Assembly: GCA_965221785.1 (NCBI GenBank)
Contig: CBDCSR010000002.1
Span: 434,001-498,000 of the forward strand
Source: BD2-11 sp965221785
Lineage (GTDB): Bacteria; Gemmatimonadota; Gemmatimonadetes; Longimicrobiales; Gaopeijiaceae
Direction: 5' to 3'
DNA length: 64,000 nucleotides
Shown here: positions 26,609 to 35,600 of the stretch, in pieces
Layout: each line of letters opens with the position of its first letter
Position numbering within the stretch: position 1 is the first letter of the stretch
Translations under genes and position numbers: made by a program
The notes under the pieces: model-generated
Databases searched by the model: none
What the model was told of the DNA's origin: nothing
The model's input: only the letters and a program-made list of their open reading frames with translations

Positions 26609-29600
26609 ATGTCCGCTTCCACGCCTGAGTCAGCTTTCAAGTCTGATCCGTCCGCAACGGGAGAGCCGATCGCGATCATCGGCATGGCGTGCCGGTTCCC
26701 CGGCGCGAACGACATCGAGGCCTTCTGGCGCCTGCTGGAAGCGGGGGAAAACGCGGTTGCCGAAGGAGTGCCGGGTGCCGGCGTGGGGCGCTGGGGGCAG
26801 CTCTTCGGGGAGAACCCCGTCCAGAGCGGAGGGTGCCGTTTCGGCGCATTCGTCGACGACATCGACCAGTTCGACGACGCGTTCTTCCGCATCTCGCCGG
26901 TCGAGGCCGAGCTGCTCGATCCGCAGCAGCGCATGATGCTGGAGGTGAGCTGGCGCGCGCTCGAGGATGCCGGCATCGACCCGGACCGGCTTAGAGAGAG
27001 CCGCACCGGCGTCTACTCCGGGATCAGCAACGACGAGTACCGCATGCTAGTGGTGGATTCGGCCAAACCCTCAGAGGCCGCGGCATGCCTGTATGCCCTG
27101 AGCGGCACCAACCTGAACGGCACCGCCGGGCGGGTCTCCTTCGTGCTCGGCCTCAGGGGGCCGGCGAAGGCGGTGGATGCCGCGTGCGCGTCGGCGATGG
27201 TGGCGATCAACGACGCGGTGGCCGACCTGCAGCAAGGGAAGGCCAACCTGGCCATCGCGGGCGGGGTGCAGGCCATCCTCAACGGGCGCATCTACGAACT
27301 GCGCGCGGACGCGATGATGCTCTCGCCCGACGGGCAGTGCAAGACGTTCGACGCTTCGGCGAACGGGTACGTGCGCGCCGAGGGCTGCGGGGTGGTAGTG
27401 CTGAAGCGCCTGAGCGACGCGGAGGCGGACGGTGACCGCATCTGGGCGGTGATCCGGAGCTCCGTGGTGAACCACGGCGGGACCGGCGTCGGGCTTACGG
27501 TCCCGAACACTCCGGCGCTGGAGCAGGTGATGGAGGACGCGCTGTCTCAGGCGGGGCTCGATCCGCTCGAGGTGGACTACGTCGAGGCGCACGGCACCGG
27601 AACGGCGGTGGGCGACCCGATCGAGTTGAACGCCGTGGCCAGCGTCTACGGCAAGGGACGCGATGCGCGGGATCCGCTCCTGATCGGCTCGGTGAAGACA
27701 AACGTTGGCCACCTGGAGTCGGCCGCGGGAGTCGTCGGGCTCATCAAGTCGGCGCTGGTCGTCAAGCGGGGCGTTATCCCGAAACACCTGCACTTCCGCG
27801 ACCCCAACCCGGCATTCGACTGGGATCGCGCGCCCTTGAGGGTGACTTCGGACATGATGGATTGGCCGGATCGTCCCGGTCGCGCGCGGGTGGCCGGGGT
27901 GAACTGCTTCGGCATCTCGGGGACGAACGCCCATCTGGTGGTGGAGGAGTATCGCGGCCCCGGGACGGCTCGTGGAGCGAGTCCTCTGCCGCTGGGATCT
28001 CCGCAACCGGTCCCGGTCACGCTTCCTGCCATCCTAGCGCATCTGCCGGCACCGGATCCTGACATGCGGGCGCGTCGAACCCGCGTCCTGCCGTTGTCCG
28101 CCAAGTCCGAAGATGCTCTGCGGGAATCGGCGGCACGATACCTGGGGTGGCTTGAAGACCGGGCCGGCGAAATGTCCGAGGGACCCGGCGCGGCGGACCC
28201 GGTGCTCTCGGACATGGCGTGGACGGGGGGCGTGGGGCGGAGTCACTTCGATCACCGCGCGGGGGTCGTCTTCGAGGACGCAGGGTCGCTGCGCCGCCGG
28301 CTGGAGGCGCTCGCCGGGTCCGGGGACACACCAGAGCCGGGCGCCGCCACCAAGGTGGCGTTCGCCTACACCGGGCAAGGCAGCCAGTGGGTCGGGATGG
28401 GCAGGGAGCTGTATGAAACGGAGCCCGTGGCGCGCGCGGTGATGGACCGCTGCGAGACGGTCTTCCGCGACGAGAGAGGCACTTCCCTGCTGGACGTGAT
28501 GTTCGGCCGGGCCGGGAGTGAGGATCAGCTCCGCGACACCGCCTGGGAACAGCCGGCTCTCTACACGCTCGAATGCGCGCTGACGGCGCTCTGGGCGAGC
28601 ATGGGCATCCGGCCCGACGTGGTGCTCGGGCACAGTGTCGGGGAGTTGGCGGCCTCGCAGGCGGCGGGCGTCTTCAGCCTGGAGGACGGAATGCGCTTCG
28701 CCTGCGCGCGGGGCGCGCTGATGGCGACCATGGAGGACGGCGCCATGGCCGCGGTGTTCGCGTCGCCCGCGCAAGTGGCTTCCGCCGTCGAGGAACGTAA
28801 CGCGGCGTCAGGCGGCGTTGGCGTGAGCATCTCGGGGGACAACGGCACCCATCAGGTGGTCAGCGGTCCGGCGGAGGATGTCGAGGCCATCTTGCAGCGC
28901 TTCGAGGCGGAGGGCGTCCGGGTGAGGCGGCTCAACACCGCGAAGGCCTTCCACAGCGCCCTCGTGGAGCCGATTCTCGACGCGCTTCAGGGTTCGCTCG
29001 ACGCGGCGGCCATCGCACCGCCCGCGCTGACGATGGTCAGCAATCTGACGGGCCGCGCGGTGGAGGACGGCGAACTGCTGGACGGGAGCTACTGGCGACG
29101 GCATGCGCGCAACGCGGTTGCGTTCGCCAGCGGCGTCGGAACCCTGGCGGAGCTGGGTGTGGACCTGGTGATCGAGATCGGCCCGCGCTCGGTGCTGGCC
29201 CCGATGGCGCTCTCGGCCTGGCCCGGGTCGCCCGGGTCTCCGGCGCCCGCGGTGCTGTCGACGCTGAGCCCTCCGTCCGATGAAGCGGCGGTGCCCCAGG
29301 GTGGCGGCGGCTTCGCCGAGGCGGCCGCGGGAGCCTGGCAGGCAGGGCTCCCGATCCGGTTCGAGGGGCTCTTTGCGGGGGAAGCCCGGCGGCGGATCTC
29401 GGTCCCCGGCTATCCCTTCCAGCGAAGGCGCCACTGGCTCGAGGCGCCCAGGCGACGGCGGGCGGGTGCCGGGCATCCGCTGCTGGGCGCCCGGCACGAG
29501 TCGGCGCGGGGCGAAGTCACGTTCGAGACGGAAGTGTTCCCGGCGGACCCCGAGTGGCTGGACGACCACCGGGTGTACGGGCGGGTGGTGGCACCCGGGG

Positions 29601-32600
29601 CGCTCTACGGAGCCATGGCGGTGTCGGCCTCTCTGTCCGAAGGAAGCGGACCGGTGGCCGTCGAGGAGGTGCAGCTGCACAACGCGCTGGTCTTCACGGA
29701 AGAAGAGTCCGCGAACGGGGCGGGCGCGGACGGCCGTGAGGTGCAGTTCGTGCTGGACGCCGCGGAGGCGCCGACGCCACGTCCCTTCCAGATCTTCAGC
29801 CGGGGGGCCGAAGGGGACTGGACGATGCACGTGGAAGGCCGCGCTTCCCGGGGCACGCCCGTGCCGGAGGCCGACGGAGACATCGACCTGGACGCTCTCA
29901 GGGCCCGGTTGTCGCCGGTGGACGTGTCGGCCTATTACCGCGCCCGCGCAGGCACCGGGGTCGATCTCGGTCCTTCCTTCCGCACGTTGCAGCGCGCCTG
30001 GTCCGGGCCTGGAGAGGCGCTGGGCGAAGTGTCCTTCCCGGAAGGCCTCGGCCGGAGCGGGCTAGAGGTTCATCCGCTGGTTCTGGACGGGTGTTTCCAG
30101 GTCGTTGGCGCCGCGCGCGACCTCGAGGGGCCGCACGGATCCGTTACGTACCTGCCTTTTGGCTGGGAGCGGCTGTGGCTCGGGACCGGGCGGCTGCCGG
30201 ACCGGGTGGTCTGTCACGTGCTCATGAACGAGGCGTCTTGCGCCGCGGTGGAGAGCGAGGGCGAGGCGCCCGAGGTCCTCTCCGGCGAGCTGCGCATCTA
30301 CGATCCGCAAGGCACGCTCCTCGGCGGGTTGAGCGGCTACACGGTAAAGCGGGCGACGCGGGCGGCGCTGCTCTCGGCCTCGGAGGGCGTGAAGGACCTG
30401 CTCTACGAGGTCGTCTGGCGGGAGCGCGTTCTCCCTCCAGGTCTGCCGCCCGCGGACTTCTTCCCCGCCCCGGCATCCGTCAAGTCCGGCGCGCGCATGT
30501 TCGCGGACTATCTCGTCGACGCCGGTGTCGACCCCGACGACCGGAACGCCCTGCTGACGGACCTGGAGCACTGGTCGTGGGCCTACGCGCTCGCGACGCT
30601 GGACAGGCTGGGCTGGGAGCGCACGCCGGGCTCGATCGTTCGACCCGAAGAGCTGCGTGAACGGCTCGGCGTCATCCCCGACCACGAGCGTCTCTTCCGG
30701 CGCATGCTCGAAATGGCGGCGAAGTCCGGGGTGCTGCGGGAAGAGGACGACGGCTTCGTGGTCGTCACCGGACGCGAGGATCCGTGGCCGGAGGTGCTTC
30801 CGCGCGATCCGGACCGTCACGCAGGCGTGATGTCCGGCCGCTACGCGCACGGCCTGACCGAGATCGGGCTGTTCCGGCGGTCGGGCGGCGCTCTGGCGGA
30901 GGTGCTTCGCGGACGGGAGGATCCGTTGACGCTCCTGTTCAGCAGCGGAGAACCCACCGCCGCCGACCTGTACCTCAAGGCGCCCGTCGCGCGCGCGGCC
31001 AACCAGATGCTCGAAGAGGCGGTCCGGCAACTCGTCGACGCCCTGCCCAAAGGACGTCGCCTGAGAGTGATTGAGGTCGGCGCGGGCACCGGATCGGCCA
31101 CCGCCTCGGTACTCCCGCTGCTCCCGGAAGGCCGTTTCGACTACATGTACACTGACATCTCCGCGGGCTTCTTCGCGGAGGCCGAGGCGCGTTTCGGGGA
31201 TGGCGCCGGGTGTATCGAATACCGTCCGCTGGACATCGAGAAGGATCCCGTCGACCAGGGCTTCGCGGCTCACGGATACGATCTGCTGCTCGCGTCCAAC
31301 GTCCTGCACGCGACCCGCTATCTGGAAGAGACGCTGGCCCATTGTCGCAAACTGCTTGCGCCCTCGGGACAGCTGATCGCGCTCGAAAACCTCAGCGGCC
31401 TGGGCTGGATGGACCTTACGTTCGGGCAGCTCGACGGCTGGTGGCGGTTCGCCGACGACTACCGGCCACACCACGCCCTGGCGAGTCCGGCCGTGTGGCG
31501 GCGCGCGCTCGGAGACGCGGGCTTCGACGCGGTCGAGGTGCTCGGCGTCGACGAAGCCGATACGGACCGCACCCCGGACAAGGGCGTGATCGTGGCGGGC
31601 GGCCCCGCGCGGGTGCAGGAGCCGCCGGGCGCATGGATTCTGGCCGCCGACCAGGGCGGCACGGCCGCGCGGCTGGCGGCCGATCTGGCGGGACGCAACC
31701 AGACGGTCGTGCTGGCCATCGGCGGCGAACCGGAAGGCGAGTGGCCGGATGCGACCGGCCCCGGCGTTTTCGGCGCAACCGTGGAGATGGATCGGCGCGA
31801 GTCGTGGCGGTCGCTCATCGAGAGCCTCCCGGAGAACATTCCACTGCGCGGCGTTGCGCACCTCCTGGCGCTCGACGGCCCCGGACAGGATGCACCCACC
31901 GCGGAAGTCGCCAGCGACATCGCGCGGGCCGGGGCGGCCGTGCTGGCCATGGTGCAGGGCGTCGCCGACTCCGGCGTGACCCCGGAAAACGGCATCTGGC
32001 TCGTCACGCGCGGAGCGCAGGTGCTGGAGCGCGAGACCGGCGGCCAGTTGGCCGGTGCGATGCTCTGGGGCTTCGGCAAGGGAGTAGCCCGCGAAGCGGC
32101 CCATCTCCAGCCGAGGATGATCGATCTGGACCCCGGAGCATTGGCGCCCGATCCCGACCTGGCGAACGAGCTGCTGTATCCGGACGCGGAAAACCACATC
32201 GTCCACCGCTTCGGACGCCGCCGGGTGGCTCGCCTGATACGGGCCGAATCGGACGCGGAGCGGCTGTCGCTGCCGGACGACCCCGACTGGGTGCTGGCTC
32301 CGGACCCCGGCGGGGTGTTCGACAGACCCTTCGTGCAGCCGCTGCCGCCGCGCCCTCTGGAACCGGAAGAAGTGCGCGTCGCGGTCGAAGCGGCCGGGCT
32401 CAACTTCTGGGACGTGTTCCGCTCGCTGGGCTTCATCGAGGAGGGGCTGCTGGGCAGGGAGATGTGCGGGCATGTCGTTCGGGTGGGCTCCGGCGTCTCC
32501 AACGTCGCGGTCGGCGACCACGTGGTCGGAATGGGATTCGGCGCGTTCGGCCCGGAAATGATCACGCACGCGGAGCTGGTGGCCCCCGCGCCCGAAGGGT

Positions 32601-35600
32601 TCCCGGTGACCGGGTTGGCGGCGGTCCCCAGCGCCTTCGTGTCGGCGGCGCTCTCCTTCGAGTTCTCGGGCCTCGAGCCCGGCGAACGGGTGCTGATCCA
32701 CGCGGGCGCCGGCGGCGTGGGTCTCGCCGCCATCCAGTGGGTGCAGGCCGCGGGCGCGGAGGTCTTCGCCACGGCGAGCGCCCCCAAGCAGGCGTATCTG
32801 CGCGCGCTGGGCGTGAAGCACGTCTTCGACAGCCGCACGACCGAATTCGGCCGCGAGATCCTCGAGGCCACGGATGGCGAAGGCGTCGATGTCGTTCTGA
32901 ACAGCCTGACGGGAGAGGGCTTCATCGACACCAGCCTCTCGTGCCTCAGGCACGGCGGCCGCTTCGTGGAAATGGCCAGACGGGACATCCTCAGCGAAGA
33001 GGAGATGGCCGCGGTACGTCCCGACGTCCCCTATCACATCCTGGAACTGGACGTGCTGAAGAAGACGGATCCGGCGCGGGTGGGGAGGGTCCTGCGCGGT
33101 GTGATGGCACGCATCTCGTCGGGAGAGCTCAGCCCGATCGTGCACAGCCGCTGGCCGCTGGCCGAGGCCGGGGCGGCGCTGAGCTTCATGAGATCGGCGC
33201 GGCATCTCGGAAAGATCGTCGTGACCACGTCCCCGCTCACGGGCGGCCGGCTGCGGCCGGACCGGACGTACCTGGTGACCGGCGGCCTTGGCGGCATCGG
33301 CTGCGCCGTTGCCGAGTGGCTGGCGGACCGGGGCGCGGGCGCCATCGTGCTGAACGGACGGCGCGCGCCGGACCCCGACGCCGAGGAGACCATCCGCTCG
33401 CTCAGGGAACGGGGTGTAACGGTCGAGGTGGAGCTGGCCGACATCTCGGACGGAAACGCGGTGGACGAGATGCTCGCGCGCATGGACCGGAGGCTGCCAC
33501 CGCTCGGGGGCGTGATCCACAGCGTGGGTGTCCTGTCCGACGGCGCCCTCACCAACCAGACCTGGGAGAGATTCGAGCAGGTCCTGTGGCCCAAGGTCCT
33601 GGGCGCCTGGCATCTGCATCGCGCGACGCTCGACCGCGACCTGGACATGTTCGTCCTCTTCTCGAGCCGCGTGGGCGTGATGGGGAATCCCGGCCAGGTC
33701 AACCACGCCGCCGCCAACGCCTTCCTGGACCAGCTCGCCGGTCACCGCCGCGCGCTGGGGCTCGCCGGACAGGCTATCGCGTGGGGCGCGTGGTCGGAGA
33801 TCGGCGAAGCAGCCGAGCAGCGGGAGCGCATCGACCAGCGGAGGTCGGCGCTCGGCGGCCGCTGGTTCACGCCGCAGCAGGGCATCAGGGCGTTCGACCG
33901 GCTGGTGCGCCAGGACGTGACCCATTCCGTCGTGATGGCGATGGACTGGGCCGTGTTCGAGGAAGCCGCCGACGACCGTCCGCCCCTTCTCGACGAATTG
34001 CTGTCCGCAACCTCCGAGGCAGAGACGGAAGTCCTGTCCTCTCCGAGGGACGTGCTGTCCCGCGTGAGGGAAGCCCCCGCGGCGGAACGCGAGAACGTGC
34101 TCGTGTCCTTCCTCCAGGGCGAAGTCCAGGCGGTACTGCGCCTCCCGTCGGCCCCGGCGCCGGCGGTGGGGTTCTTCGACCTGGGGATGGACTCGTTGAT
34201 GGCCGTCGAGCTGCGCAACCGGCTCAATCGGGCACTGGCGGGAACCTACACGGCACCCAACACGCTGGTGTTCGACTACCCGGACATCGCTGCGCTGGCC
34301 GAGCACCTGGCAGGGGAACTGGTCGAGGACGGGGGACTGTCCGCTCACGAGCCGGAGCCCGAGCCTGAGCGGGCGGCCGTGCCCGAGTCGGCGAGGGACG
34401 AAAACGATGCGATCGCGATCGTGGGGATGGCGTGCCGGTTCCCCGGGGCTCCCGACCTCGCCTCCTTCTGGCGCCTGCTCGAAGACGGCGCCGACCTGGT
34501 GACGGACGGACGCCGGGATCCCGGCCCATGGAAGGACGTCGCCGGAGATCCGGACGGACCCGACGACACTTCCCGTCGCGGCGCGTTCCTCGAGGACATC
34601 GACAAGTTCGACGCCAGGTTCTTCCGCATTGCGCCGATCGAGGCGCGCATGATGGATCCGCGGCAGCGGCTCCTGCTGGAGACGACCTGGCATGCGCTCG
34701 AGGACGCCGGGATGGATCCCGAGCGACTCAGGGGAAGCAACACCGGTGTCTATGCCGGGGTCGGACACGGCGACTACAGGGATGTGGCCGCGATGAGCGG
34801 CGAGGCCCACGGCTATCTCGGCACGACCATGAGCGTCACCGCGGGGCGTATCTCTTTCGCGCTGGGGCTCACAGGTCCGGCGATCCCGCTGGACATGGCC
34901 TGCGCATCCTCGCTGGCGGCCGTCCATCAGGCCGCTTCCGCCCTCCGGCACGGCGAAGTGGAGATGGCCCTGGTGAGCGGCGTCAACGCGATCCTGTCCC
35001 CGGACATCACGACCTTCATGAGGGAGGTCGGCATGCTGTCCGCAACCGGACGCTGCAGCACCTTCGACGCGGCGGCGGACGGCTTCGTGCGCGGCGAGGG
35101 CTGCGGGGTCGTCGTGCTGAAGCGACTGAGCGCCGCGCGCGCGGACGGAGATCGCATATGGGGCGTGATCCGGGGATCCGCGGTCAACCAGAACGGGCCC
35201 AGCGCCGGGCTGACGGTACCCAACGGACCCGCCCAGGAGCGCGTAATCGAGGAAGCCGTGTTCCGCGCCGGTATCGCGCCGGCAGAGGTGGACTACCTGG
35301 AGGCACACGGAGCCGGATCCGATCTGGGCGACCCGATCGAGGTGCAGGCGGCAGCCGCGGTATACGGCAGGGGACGGGACGCGGATCGTCCGCTGCTCAT
35401 CGGTTCGGTGAAGACCAACATCGGCCACTCGGAGTGCGCGGCCGGAGTCGCCAGCCTGATCAAGGCCGTCCTGGCCATGAACGAAGGCAGCATCCCGAGG
35501 CAGCTTCACTTCCAGGATCCGAACCCGCATCTGGCGTGGGACGAGCTTCCGGTCCGGGTCACTTCCGAGGCCACGCGCTGGCCTTTCCATCCCGATCGGC

